A stretch of 54,441 bases of DNA. Source: UBA1140 sp964573285. Its GTDB lineage: Bacteria > Campylobacterota > Campylobacteria > Campylobacterales > Sulfurovaceae. Where the stretch lies: positions 1 through 54,441 of the forward strand of contig CAZNJD010000060.1 of NCBI GenBank assembly GCA_964573285.1. The letters run 5' to 3'. Shown here one piece after another: positions 42,498 through 51,362 of the stretch (the first letter of the stretch is position 1; the number at the start of each line of letters is the position of its first letter). The translations under genes and the position numbers were made by a program. The notes beneath the pieces were generated by a model. That model ran no database searches. It was given only the letters and a program-made list of their open reading frames with translations, and was not told where the DNA came from.

Positions 42498-43463
42498 TTA
42501 TTTATCCAAAGTAATTAATCTTTTATCGTTGTATTGGTCTAATATAGTGTATTGAGTATCTGTACTTTTAATTATTACTTCGCTATTGGGTAAGGTTCCT
42601 ACTCTATGACCAATATGCAAACCTATTTGTGGAATAGATGCTAAGAGTTGATATATGTTAGTAGTTCCATTTTCTCTATTTTTACTTAGTTGAAAAGATG
42701 GATATTCTATATTTTTTGCTTTGATATTAATATCAGGTATTCTATTTATTCCTATGCTGTTAATAATTATTGTATTTATAATCAAAACTATAAAAGAGGT
42801 AATAGCTATAGTCGATAATCTATTTTGAATATGGTTGATAATAAGTTTATGCATAAAAAATGTCAATCCAATACCTATAGATATAATTCCAAGTAAAACT
42901 CTAAAACTATAAGTAATATCCGTCCAAAATAGAAAAACTATTGGCAAAATAAATATTAGTATCATTTCAATAAAATTATTAGATATAATAGGATTATTGG
43001 TTAGAGTATATATAAGCTGTTTTGGTTTAGAATATAGTTTTCTAATATGAAAATCCAAATTTGATAATAGTGTTCCTGCAATAATAATATAAAACCATAA
43101 AAATGCAAATATATTACTAATAGAACTACTAAAGATAGTCGTATTCATAACTATCTCCACATCTTCTTCTGGCAAAAGTATGCAAATCATTGTTACATTA
43201 ATAAATATAGATACTATTGTCAATATAAAGGTTAATGAGATTGTTCCCATTTGTGTGAGTAGATATGGAAATATATAACGAATCATTGGTTGAAAAATTA
43301 TAAATACACCCAATGCCCAAAGTATAGTACATGATAAAACCCAAGATAAATTACCATGTGATATATACCAAAATGATGGAATTGTAACGAGAGATAGTAT
43401 TAGTGCTATCAAAGATGAGTCATAATATTTGATTGGTTTTTTTAGTATTTCTTTATAAAACAT
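42498..43463 (-). CDS. Integral membrane protein of unknown function (321 aa)
   Basis: About eight hydrophobic TM segments (between residues 15 and 240), followed by a soluble C-terminal part of about 75 residues ending IIKSTDTQYTILDQYNDKRLI. No domain recognised. It has a very high Ile content, in line with local base composition. It follows the YdcH-like gene on the minus strand, separated by a hairpin. Confidence 0.7.
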   Translation of the reverse strand: MFYKEILKKPIKYYDSSLIALILSLVTIPSFWYISHGNLSWVLSCTILWALGVFIIFQPMIRYIFPYLLTQMGTISLTFILTIVSIFINVTMICILLPEEDVEIVMNTTIFSSSISNIFAFLWFYIIIAGTLLSNLDFHIRKLYSKPKQLIYTLTNNPIISNNFIEMILIFILPIVFLFWTDITYSFRVLLGIISIGIGLTFFMHKLIINHIQNRLSTIAITSFIVLIINTIIINSIGINRIPDINIKAKNIEYPSFQLSKNRENGTTNIYQLLASIPQIGLHIGHRVGTLPNSEVIIKSTDTQYTILDQYNDKRLITLDK

Positions 43464-43609
43464 ATTATATCCTTAGTTTAAAATAATATTAAGAATTGTA
43501 AGTATAATTGTAATATAAAAATAATATAAAGAAGATAAAATAGTTTATAAAGTATAAAAATATTCTATCTTTAATAATAAAATAGATTAAATAATGTTTA
43601 AAGTAGTTT

Positions 43610-43631
43610 CATCCCATGTTTTTATGGGATG
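43610..43631. terminator. Hairpin between the YdcH-like gene and the membrane protein gene
   Basis: CATCCCAT (43610-43617) pairs perfectly with ATGGGATG (43624-43631) around GTTTTT. The T-run (TTTTGT) is on the plus strand, but the upstream gene is on the minus strand, where AAAC follows; so it may act as a stem barrier in the minus-strand transcript rather than a standard terminator. Confidence 0.5.
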
Positions 43632-43641
43632 TTTTGTATAT

Positions 43642-43872
43642 TTAAGCTTCTACTTTTCTATATTCTAATATCATTCTAAGCATCTCATCTTTAAGTAAAA
43701 GTTTTCTCTTTTTCATTACCTCTATCTCTGTATCACTCATACCAACTCTACCTTTCTCAGCATCTTGAACTTTTTGGTCAAGCTCATTATGGTCATGAAA
43801 TATTTTTGCAAAGTGTGCATTACTCTGTTTAAGTTGGGAAATTTCATCTCTATATTCTTTTAACATAGACAT
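43642..43872 (-). CDS. YdcH/DUF465-family protein (76 aa)
   Basis: A small, highly charged helical protein. The pattern FHDHNELDQKVQDAEKGRVGMSDTEIE followed by MKKRKLLLKDEMLRMI matches DUF465 (YdcH), a coiled-coil family of unknown function. No signal peptide. Single gene, divergent from the TPR protein. Confidence 0.88.
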   Translation of the reverse strand: MSMLKEYRDEISQLKQSNAHFAKIFHDHNELDQKVQDAEKGRVGMSDTEIEVMKKRKLLLKDEMLRMILEYRKVEA

Positions 43873-44032
43873 CCTTTTTGTTTATATATAATGAATTATA
43901 TTATAAAACTTGTTAAAATTTTATTAAAATTATTAGAGTTATAAATATCATTAATAGAAACTTATGAATATTTATAGTACAATTTTTCTTAATAAAAAAT
44001 TAAGAATATACTATAAAAAGGTGATATAACTT

Positions 44033-46213
44033 TTGAAAAAGAATACCTATGAGAGTACAGATGTAACTTATGACGGTGGGGTTGAGTATGGTTCTGATAT
44101 TCATGCAGTAGCTATTAGAACTAATCATATTGTATGGGATATGATAAAAATTTTGGATAAAAATGAGCTATTTGGATTTCATTTTCAAACAAAAATGGCT
44201 AAACATAAAACAATCATAATTATGACTCATTCAGACCAAGATATGATTGATAGAGCTAAAAAGCTTTTATTTGATTTTAATGATATATCAGGTGTCCTTT
44301 TTTTAATAAAAGTAAAAAAGGAAGAAAGGAGTAGAAAAGCATTAAAGATAGTATTGGCTCTTAGTATATTAGCTTTAATACTATTTACTCTATTTGAAAT
44401 AGGATTATATTTTTATAAAAATTATTCATACTATTTTTCAGATGAGAAAGAGACAAAAATAGTAGATGATAATAATATAACAGTTATCAAATTGGATATA
44501 AAAAAGCTAAAAGCAATTCAAGAGAGTTTTGATAAAGAGAATACTCCAATACAACCAGAGATAATGAAAGCTATGGATATAACTACAACTATTATATCAG
44601 ATATGGTACCACCAAAGCAAAAAGCAAAATATAGTTCAAAAGAGTTGGTCAAAAACTTCAAAGGTAAAGGTGGTATCAAGTTTGAACTAGATGATAGTAA
44701 TCAGAGTGGAGATTTTAATAAGAGTGTCAAAGAGTTAAACTCTTATGCAATGAAATTTATCAAAGAAAAGAATGTATCAGGTGCATTAAAATGTTATGAT
44801 AAGATATTAGAGTCCAAAGATAAAGATATAAAAGATATAGACATAGCCAATACTCTATCTCAAAAAGCTAATTTGGACAAAATAATTGGAGATTTAAATA
44901 GGTCAAAAGATGATTATCTAAAATCATTAGATATAACTCGAAAATTAGCTAAACAAAATCCTATAAAATATATGGCTACAGATGCATTTAATTTAGCTAA
45001 ACTTTCCAAAATAGAAAAAGATTTAAACCAAACTAAAATAGCTCAAAAATATATAGAAAAATCGGAAAAAAAGTATCAAAAGGGTCTAATAAAATTTAAA
45101 AAACTTTATAAATTAAATCCAAAAAAATATAGTGAGGATTTGGCATGGAATTATAATATAGTAGCAAATTTTTATTTGGATGATAATGAAGATTTGAATA
45201 AATCTATAGTTTATAGAAAAAAAGCTCTAAATCTATATCAAAAGCTTTATAAGAAAAAACCAAAGAAGTTTATACTAACACTATTTAAAACAACGAATTC
45301 TTTGGCCAAAACATATATGAAGATAGGAAATATTAAACAAGCGAAAATTATTTATCAAAATGGATTTAAACTTATATCTAAAACTAAATATAACAAATAT
45401 ATAGCTATATCTTATCATAATTTGGGTCTAATTTTTGCAAAAAATAGAGAGTTTAAAGAGGCATTAACAAAATATAGTAAGGCAGAAGAATTATATCAAT
45501 CATTAGAAAAAAATGGTACAGATAGTTTTAAGGAGAATATCATTCAAATTCATTATGACAAGGCATCTCTATATGGTTATCAAAAAGAGTTTAAATTAGC
45601 AAAAGATAGTTATATCAAAGTAATCCAAGAGTATAAAAAACTAAATACAAAATCCAATATATATACTACAAAAATAGCTAAAACCCAAAATAAAATTGCA
45701 TGGATATATATAACACAACCAAAATTCAAAAACTATATAAAAGCTAAAGAGATAATTGCAAGTTCTATCAAATTAGCTTATAATATCAAAAAAGAGAACA
45801 ATATAGAGTTCCAAGAGATATTATCACAATCATATAGTTATCTAGCTCATTTAGAACTACTAAATAATCATATAGAAAAAGCATTAAATTTTTATCAAAA
45901 ATCTTTGAATATCAAAAGAAATTTTGAAACAGATATGAGATATAGTACTCTATTAGTTGCCAAAAATAGTTATTTAAAAGCATTTAGAAATTTTGAGTTA
46001 ATGTTAAAAACATATTCTAAAGAAGAACAACAAGCTAGGATTTTAATGGAGTATGGAGAGTTTTATACTGTTATTGATGAGAGTGTAGCCAAAGAGAGAC
46101 TAAAGAAGTCTCTCGAACTTTATATTAGATTAACTAAAATAAATAATAAAAGGTATGAGGAGATAGATAGTTTAAGGGCAATATTAAAAAAGCAGAAGAA
46201 AAATAAACCATAA
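44033..46213 (+). CDS. Membrane-anchored TPR protein (726 aa)
   Basis: Residues 1-100 form a small N-terminal domain of unknown type, followed by one TM helix at about 104-127. After it, a charged linker to about 210 leads into many tetratricopeptide-type helix pairs to the end, for example AMKFIKEKNVSGALKCYDKIL and EALTKYSKAEELYQSLEKNG. Such arrays mediate protein-protein contacts. The start is TTG, behind AAGGTGAT; no better ATG exists near it. The rest of the neighbourhood (to 49564) is envelope-type genes of unknown role. Confidence 0.8.
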   Translation: MKKNTYESTDVTYDGGVEYGSDIHAVAIRTNHIVWDMIKILDKNELFGFHFQTKMAKHKTIIIMTHSDQDMIDRAKKLLFDFNDISGVLFLIKVKKEERSRKALKIVLALSILALILFTLFEIGLYFYKNYSYYFSDEKETKIVDDNNITVIKLDIKKLKAIQESFDKENTPIQPEIMKAMDITTTIISDMVPPKQKAKYSSKELVKNFKGKGGIKFELDDSNQSGDFNKSVKELNSYAMKFIKEKNVSGALKCYDKILESKDKDIKDIDIANTLSQKANLDKIIGDLNRSKDDYLKSLDITRKLAKQNPIKYMATDAFNLAKLSKIEKDLNQTKIAQKYIEKSEKKYQKGLIKFKKLYKLNPKKYSEDLAWNYNIVANFYLDDNEDLNKSIVYRKKALNLYQKLYKKKPKKFILTLFKTTNSLAKTYMKIGNIKQAKIIYQNGFKLISKTKYNKYIAISYHNLGLIFAKNREFKEALTKYSKAEELYQSLEKNGTDSFKENIIQIHYDKASLYGYQKEFKLAKDSYIKVIQEYKKLNTKSNIYTTKIAKTQNKIAWIYITQPKFKNYIKAKEIIASSIKLAYNIKKENNIEFQEILSQSYSYLAHLELLNNHIEKALNFYQKSLNIKRNFETDMRYSTLLVAKNSYLKAFRNFELMLKTYSKEEQQARILMEYGEFYTVIDESVAKERLKKSLELYIRLTKINNKRYEEIDSLRAILKKQKKNKP

Positions 46214-46319
46214 ATTAACAAGAAATAACTATTTTTATCTTATTTTAAATAAAATACAATATAATATATTTAAACAATTATTATTTGTCATTGTCGAATT
46301 GTTGAAAGGTATATTAGTT

Positions 46320-46955
46320 ATGGAAAAAATAGAACTTTATTTAATAGCAGTAGGTTTCTTGGGTTTAATTATAGGTTGGTTTATATCAAAAGAGTTTTTT
46401 AGAAAAAAAGATATAAATAGGATAGAAAGTTTAAGTAATACTATAAATGAGAGAGAAATTTATCTTAAAAATTTAGAAAATGATTGTGCTGAAAAACAGA
46501 ATAAACTTGATAGATTAATTGATGAGAGTATTTTATGTAAACATGAGTTACTTCAAAAATCAAATTTGTTACGAAAAAAATCTGATGAACTCTATAAAAT
46601 TCAAAAAGGATTAGATAATAACTCTTATGATACACAAGAGTTACAAAGATTACGAATGATTATTATCAAAAAAGATAAACTAATAGAGAATAGAAAAATA
46701 GAGAATAGAAAAAAAGATAATAGTTCATATATTGAAATATCCAAAGACCAATTCCAACAGATAGAAAAACGACTAAAAGAGTATAAACACAAAGCTGATA
46801 CATTAGAAGAGGAGAATACTCGATTGAGTATATTAAATAGTTCGAATAAAGAGTTTGATTTTTTCAAAAAAGTAAATTACTCTATTTCTAATATGAAAGC
46901 CATAGCATTATCAAATCTTTTTAAAGACAATTATGAAAAACTAATAAAAGCTTAA
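46320..46955 (+). CDS. Membrane-anchored coiled-coil protein (211 aa)
   Basis: One N-terminal TM helix (residues 5-24), followed by a long coiled coil (about 30-165) rich in Lys, Glu, Leu and Asn, and a short C-terminal segment. No known domain. It is reminiscent of the N-terminal part of RmuC-like proteins but lacks the nuclease domain. ATG at 46320 with AAAGGT upstream; a TTG at 46299 would start before that site. Confidence 0.7.
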   Translation: MEKIELYLIAVGFLGLIIGWFISKEFFRKKDINRIESLSNTINEREIYLKNLENDCAEKQNKLDRLIDESILCKHELLQKSNLLRKKSDELYKIQKGLDNNSYDTQELQRLRMIIIKKDKLIENRKIENRKKDNSSYIEISKDQFQQIEKRLKEYKHKADTLEEENTRLSILNSSNKEFDFFKKVNYSISNMKAIALSNLFKDNYEKLIKA

Positions 46956-46989
46956 ATAGAATTTATGGGAGAAGAGTATATATGATTAT

Positions 46990-47562
46990 TTAATCCATGT
47001 TTATAAACATTGGTTGCTCTTTGAACGGTTCTATTATGGGAATTTTAAGGGACATTCCATCAGTTAATTGAAGGTCATCTCCAATGATATCTTTATTTGC
47101 TAGATATATCTGTTTGTATTTGTTTCTATCTCCATAATATCTTATTGCGAGTTGGAAAATATCAACTCCATCTTCGACTACTATTTTTATCCATGTTGAG
47201 GTAGCTAGTTCTTTTTGGCTTTTAGAGAGTTTTTTATAAATAGCTAGTTCAGATTTGAGATTTTTAATCTCTCTCTCTTTTTCAATCTTATACTCTCTAA
47301 ACTCTAATTTAATACTCTCTAATCTACTATTTATCCTTTCTATTTCACTATTTTTTCTCTTTTTATATAGGCGTATTTTTTTTAGAGCATTTTTTAATAT
47401 ATCTCCTATCTCTTCATTGGATATATGGGGCGATTTAGTTGAAATATCTTCAGTATTGGTATTAGAAAAGATAGCTTTGCAGTTGGTACAGTTATCTTCT
47501 ATTAACCCTTCATTAGCTATAGTATAAATAGAAAATATTAGTAAAATCAAAAGTTTTTTCAT
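46990..47562 (-). CDS. Exported coiled-coil/LysM protein (190 aa)
   Basis: A signal peptide (KKLLILLIFSIYTIA) is followed by a short segment with CTNC, a coiled coil (about 55-125) and a LysM-like domain (about 125-178: WIKIVVEDGVDIFQLAIRYY, then the YKQIYLANKDII core). It is predicted to be periplasmic and to bind peptidoglycan. It is on the minus strand, divergent from the Hsp20-like gene. Confidence 0.75.
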   Translation of the reverse strand: MKKLLILLIFSIYTIANEGLIEDNCTNCKAIFSNTNTEDISTKSPHISNEEIGDILKNALKKIRLYKKRKNSEIERINSRLESIKLEFREYKIEKEREIKNLKSELAIYKKLSKSQKELATSTWIKIVVEDGVDIFQLAIRYYGDRNKYKQIYLANKDIIGDDLQLTDGMSLKIPIIEPFKEQPMFINMD

Positions 47563-47662
47563 AAATTACCTTACACACATAACACTTAATATCATAATTA
47601 TACATAAAAATTAATATGATACTAATTTTATTTTTGTAAAATTTTAAAAAAGGATATTGATA

Positions 47663-48124
47663 ATGTATAGATATATAATGATAGCTATAATATATAGTTT
47701 TGCTATTGCAGATACCGATATGCAGAAAGGGATGTATGATGCAGCAGAGGAGATGATAAAGTTTGATGAAAAGATGAATCAAGCCATAGCTAAACATAAT
47801 CAGTTAGATATAAAAGATGAAGATGAGATGCGTATAAATGCAATGGTAGAGGATTTTGAGGAGGTAGAGGGTGGTTATCTGCTTAAGCGAGATATTCCAG
47901 AGAATAATAATACAAAAATAGCTGTCAAACTAGAAAATGGGATGTTAAGTATCATTACAACTACTATGGAGCAAGAGGGGATAGATGATAAATCTGTTAG
48001 TGGTTTTGAGACTACTATGAGTTCATCCTCTATGACACTTTTTATACCCAATGATGCTGATGAGAAGAGGATGGAGAGAGTTTATGAAAATGGGGTGCTA
48101 AAAATTAAATTTCCCAAAAAATAG
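47663..48124 (+). CDS. Exported Hsp20/alpha-crystallin-like protein (153 aa)
   Basis: An N-terminal signal sequence (YIMIAIIYSFAIA) is followed by a charged segment. From about residue 60 comes an alpha-crystallin-like pattern: GGYLLKRDIPENN, AVKLENGMLSI, then a C-terminal VYENGVLKIKFPKK, close to the A-x-x-x-NGVL signature of small heat-shock proteins. Such proteins are normally cytosolic; the signal sequence suggests a periplasmic holdase. The ATG at 47663 follows AAGGAT; a TTG at 47657 is possible. Confidence 0.65.
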   Translation: MYRYIMIAIIYSFAIADTDMQKGMYDAAEEMIKFDEKMNQAIAKHNQLDIKDEDEMRINAMVEDFEEVEGGYLLKRDIPENNNTKIAVKLENGMLSIITTTMEQEGIDDKSVSGFETTMSSSSMTLFIPNDADEKRMERVYENGVLKIKFPKK

Positions 48125-48193
48125 CAAACAACAGTTATTATTTAATAAATATGTTGTATAATATTTAAAAATATGATTAAAGGTGACACTGTG

Positions 48194-49564
48194 ATGCATA
48201 AATTACTTTTTATATCTTTACTATTGACTATTATTCGTGCTGAAGAGATGCCATTTTCAGCAAAAGCTGGACAGTGTTTTACTAAATCTTTTTTTCCACC
48301 AAAGGAGCTGAAAACCGTCAAAACAACTCTTACAAAAAGAGTAGTTCTTCGTAAATCTACTATAAGATATGATGTTGTACCTGCTAAATATGAGTGGATA
48401 GAGAAGAGAGTAAAGATAGATGATGGCAAAGAAAGGATTATTGTTACTCCTGCTGTATATAAAACAGTTTATGAAAAAATATTGGTAGAACCTAGTAAAA
48501 AAGTATGGAGAAAAGGTTTAGAGTTAAACTCTACAGAGGCTTATAACTCTTGTGTAGAGTCTGCTTCAAATGCAGGTATGGATACTATAGGAGCTAAGGT
48601 TGGTACATGTTTTTATGAACATTATATAGCTGAAAAATATATTACAACTACAGATAAGATATTGGCAGAAGAGCCTAGTAGTAGAGTTATAACCACCCCT
48701 GCTAAATATAAAACTTATACCAAAAAAATCATGACAGATAGCACTTCTGTAAAACTAGTTCCAGTTGTAGCCAAATATAAAAAAGTAAAAGAGAAAATTG
48801 TGATTGCACCTGCTAGAAGTGAGTGGAGAAAAACAACATGTCAAGATAGAGGTTGTAATCAATCAGAGGTTGTATGTCTGATAGAGGTTCCTAGAAAATA
48901 TAAAACTGTAACTAAGAAAATTTTACTAGAGCCATCTGCTGCAGAGGAGATAGCTGTTGAGCCTAAATATAAAACTATCAAAGTTCGAGAAATGATAGAA
49001 CCTGCTACAAGTAGAGTAGTTCCCATTCCTGCAAGATATCAAACTATAAATAGAAAAAAGAAGATAGCAGATGCTAAATTTTCATGGTCTTCTATCTCTA
49101 AAAAAGATACAGATAGCCGTCTAAGAACCCAATGTGATAAAATATGTCTAACAGAGACACCTGCAAAATATAAAATTATAAAAAAGAAGATAGTAGTAAC
49201 ACCTACTAGTAGCAAAAAGATAAAAACTCCTCCTAAATATAGTATAATCAAAGTCAAAAAAATTATAAAACCAGCCTCTTTTAAAAAGACAGTTGTACCA
49301 GCAGAGTATAAAATGATAAGGGTAGAGAAAGAGCGAACAAAAGGTTTTGCTAAGTGGATGCCTGTAGTTTGTGAGAGTAATATGACTCCTACAACAGTTA
49401 GAAAAGTCCAAGAGGCACTTAAAAAAGCTGGATTTTACAAAGGGGAAATTAATGGTGTATGGAACTTAGAGTCCAAATCAGCCACTAGAGCGTATCAAAA
49501 AGCAAATGGTTTATCTGTCACAAGACTATCTATAGAGACTATGAAGTCTTTGGGTATTTATTGA
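48194..49564 (+). CDS. Exported PxKYK-repeat protein with C-terminal peptidoglycan-binding domain (456 aa)
   Basis: The signal peptide (KLLFISLLLTIIRA) is followed by at least nine degenerate repeats of about 22-24 residues, each like PAKYKTVTKKILLEPA, with valine- and lysine-rich cores and interspersed cysteines. Residues about 397-456 form a PG_binding_1 domain (VRKVQEALKKAGFYKGEING, then SKSATRAYQKANGL). It is probably a periplasmic or outer-membrane-linked protein fixed to the cell wall. The start is the ATG at 48194, with AAAGGTGA upstream. Confidence 0.8.
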   Translation: MHKLLFISLLLTIIRAEEMPFSAKAGQCFTKSFFPPKELKTVKTTLTKRVVLRKSTIRYDVVPAKYEWIEKRVKIDDGKERIIVTPAVYKTVYEKILVEPSKKVWRKGLELNSTEAYNSCVESASNAGMDTIGAKVGTCFYEHYIAEKYITTTDKILAEEPSSRVITTPAKYKTYTKKIMTDSTSVKLVPVVAKYKKVKEKIVIAPARSEWRKTTCQDRGCNQSEVVCLIEVPRKYKTVTKKILLEPSAAEEIAVEPKYKTIKVREMIEPATSRVVPIPARYQTINRKKKIADAKFSWSSISKKDTDSRLRTQCDKICLTETPAKYKIIKKKIVVTPTSSKKIKTPPKYSIIKVKKIIKPASFKKTVVPAEYKMIRVEKERTKGFAKWMPVVCESNMTPTTVRKVQEALKKAGFYKGEINGVWNLESKSATRAYQKANGLSVTRLSIETMKSLGIY

Positions 49565-49594
49565 TTTGAAAACATCAGTTGTTCTTCAAATCAA
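49561..49594 (+). terminator. Hairpin at the end of the PxKYK-repeat gene
   Basis: TTGATTTGAA (49561-49570) pairs exactly with TTCAAATCAA (49585-49594); 14-base loop, then CTTTCATT. The left arm includes the stop codon of the gene. The stem is AT-rich. Confidence 0.5.
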
Positions 49595-49619
49595 CTTTCA
49601 TTATCCTATAATTTTTTAG

Positions 49620-49763
49620 GTAAAGATAGACGAAGTAAACAGGACTTTTACATTTGAAGAGATTTTAGGTATGGGGTTTGTTCCTGACTTAACCCAACAG
49701 CACTACAAAAAAACTCCCAAACCCCTAAAAATAGGCTTTAAAAAAAGAAACTCAAAATTGTAG
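49620..49763 (+). pseudogene. Orphan 48-codon frame, possible gene remnant
   Basis: An open frame without a good start encodes FTFEEILGMGFVPDLTQQHY followed by KKTPKPLKIGFKK, and ends at TAG 49761-49763. The composition is protein-like (Pro-Lys-rich). GCACTACAA (49700-49708) is inverted as TTGTAGTGC (49758-49766), spanning its end. It may be a decayed gene end or part of a mobile element. No family recognised. Confidence 0.35.
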
Positions 49764-49819
49764 TGCCTACCAAAAATATACTTTGACATTAAATCTAAAA
49801 AATGCTATAATATCAGATT

Positions 49820-49885
49820 ATGTTTGTAAGAGTAAAAAGTACACCTAAAAGTCCAAGAAAATCAGTACAAATTGTTGAGTCCTAA
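49820..49885 (+). pseudogene. N-terminal remnant of an IS1634-type transposase
   Basis: The ATG at 49820 opens 21 codons reading FVRVKSTPKSPRKSVQIVES before a stop. This is the usual opening of IS1634/IS4-superfamily transposases (FVRxKxTPxSPRxSVQIVE). The frame stops where the right-hand mobile element begins; no further transposase sequence is seen in the window. Confidence 0.65.
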
Positions 49886-49887
49886 AA

Positions 49888-50382
49888 TTTTAGGGTCAGG
49901 TGATGAAACTAAACTTTTCACTCAAATTTTTTCCTAACTTTAGCAATAGCCAAAGCAGTAATATTTAAATATCTAGCCACCTCTGCCTGTCCATAACCAT
50001 CATCCAATGCCTCTATAATAGCACTATTTCGCTCTTCTCTATTTTTAAAATTTTCAAAATGCTCTTCAAGTGTTTTTTCTATAAACAAAGAAAGGTTTTC
50101 ACTGGTTGTCTCTATCAGTAGGTGGTAGTGATTATCCATTAGACAGTAATCATGCACATTGACTCTGTAAATCTTACACGCTTTGCAGAGTATCTCTAGG
50201 TATTTATTTTTGTCTTCATCACATTTATATACATTATCTCTTGCTACTCCTCTATTTACTATATGATGGAAACCTGCCATATTTAGCCTTGGTCTTCTTG
50301 CCATTACTTCGTCCTTATTTTTGGGTTTTGTATTTTAACAATTCTTTTCTTAAAAGTTTATTTTCATCACCTGACCCTAAAA
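49888..50382. mobile_element. Non-autonomous REP-associated (Y1) transposon with 31-bp inverted repeats
   Basis: The left end TTTTAGGGTCAGGTGATG... (49888-49918) is repeated in inverse orientation at 50352-50382: 21 bases match exactly, then one mismatch, then nine more match. The element (about 495 bp) holds one minus-strand frame, a shortened Y1 transposase. AGTCC flanks both sides (49878-49882 and 50382-50386), possibly by chance. Right of it a beta-helix gene is cut, left of it an IS1634-type gene is cut. Confidence 0.75.
49918..50304 (-). pseudogene. Internally deleted REP-associated tyrosine transposase (128 aa)
   Basis: Residues 1-75 match the start of Y1/TnpA-REP transposases: RRPRLNMAGFHHIVNRGVAR and the metal-binding HUH motif as YCLMDNHYHLLIE. 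The chain then passes directly to a C-terminal helix-turn-helix region (LEEHFENFKNREERNSAIIE and GYGQAEVARYLNIT), normally well over 100 residues further on. The missing middle should contain the catalytic tyrosine, so the protein is predicted inactive though in frame. Full-length relatives are about 200-300 aa. Confidence 0.75.
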
Positions 50383-51362
50383 GTCCTTTACAAAAAGATG
50401 AATTTGTGAATGGAAATACTATAAATGGTGGACTTATAGCACTTTTTTTAGATAGAAATGTTACCTGTGCTAACAATACGCTAAATAGTCCAAATGCACA
50501 AGGAATTTTCTTGTCTTTACCTTCTTATGATGTGACTATTAAAAACAATATTATTCTAAATTCTATCTCTACAGCAATTACTGTGAAATTACAAACTGAC
50601 CATAAAGATGAGAACAATGAACCTTTACTCGATGATTCTTATAGAAGTTCAGGTATTTTAATCGTTGGAAACAAAATTGAAAACGCACGTAATCATGGAA
50701 TTGCTGTAAATAACTTAACGTATTCAGTTATAAAAGACAATGTTGTAAATTCGACAGATTTTAATGGTATATATCTTTTACAAAGTGACCATCTTTTAGT
50801 GACGAAAAATCAAGTGACTAATGCAGCTTTAGTTTTAGCTGAAGCGAAAGAGACGCTTTATCCAGGATGGAGAACAGCATGGGATTCTGGAATTTATGTA
50901 GATGCATTTGTAAGTGACTCCATCATTAGTCTTAATACTATTAATAGTACTAATGACTTGATGCAATGGGGCATAGCTGTTAATCATGGAGTAGAAAATA
51001 ACAATAGCGAAAACAATGTTTATTGGAATCATTTCTCAGGACTCTTTAAACATCAAAAAGTACATGTTGCCCCAAATACCAATAACTACCAATTTAACAA
51101 TGACATAGCAGAGCGAACAGGAAATGGTATTTGGTTACAAATAATAGGAGATGGTACAGTAATGGTTGATGGAGTGGTATATAACAAATCAACTTATATT
51201 GAATTTAATGAGATAGGAACACATATTATTAAAGCTATTGCTGATGAGGGCAGTCAGTTTATTACTTGGGAAGAAGATATTGAATGTAGAGAGTTTGTAT
51301 GTAGTATTGATAATACAACATTATTAGATGTAATAGTAATCTTTAGAAAAGCTAAAGAATGA
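50383..51362 (+). pseudogene. 5'-truncated parallel beta-helix surface protein
   Basis: An open frame of about 325 codons begins at the edge of the transposon and lacks its own start and export signal. It has PbH1-type beta-helix rungs (for example GNTINGGLIALFLDRNVTC, YDVTIKNNIILN, GILIVGNKIENARNHGIAV), as in pectate-lyase-like and adhesin proteins. The C-terminus resembles a 'bacterial repeat' domain (GDGTVMVDGVVYN, then GSQFITWEEDIECREFVCSI). The upstream frame extension to 50241 lies inside the transposon. The first half of the gene is missing. Its stop overlaps the next ATG (ATGA). Confidence 0.75.

Noticed and set aside
47513..47797. A 94-codon minus-strand frame overlapping the LysM and Hsp20-like genes
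   Set aside because: It overlaps both supported genes and has no ribosome site or recognisable protein pattern.
50241..50386. Upstream 5' extension of the beta-helix frame (starting LLLYLLYDGN...)
   Set aside because: It lies inside the mobile element, opposite its transposase, and crosses the inverted repeat. It is not part of the original surface protein.
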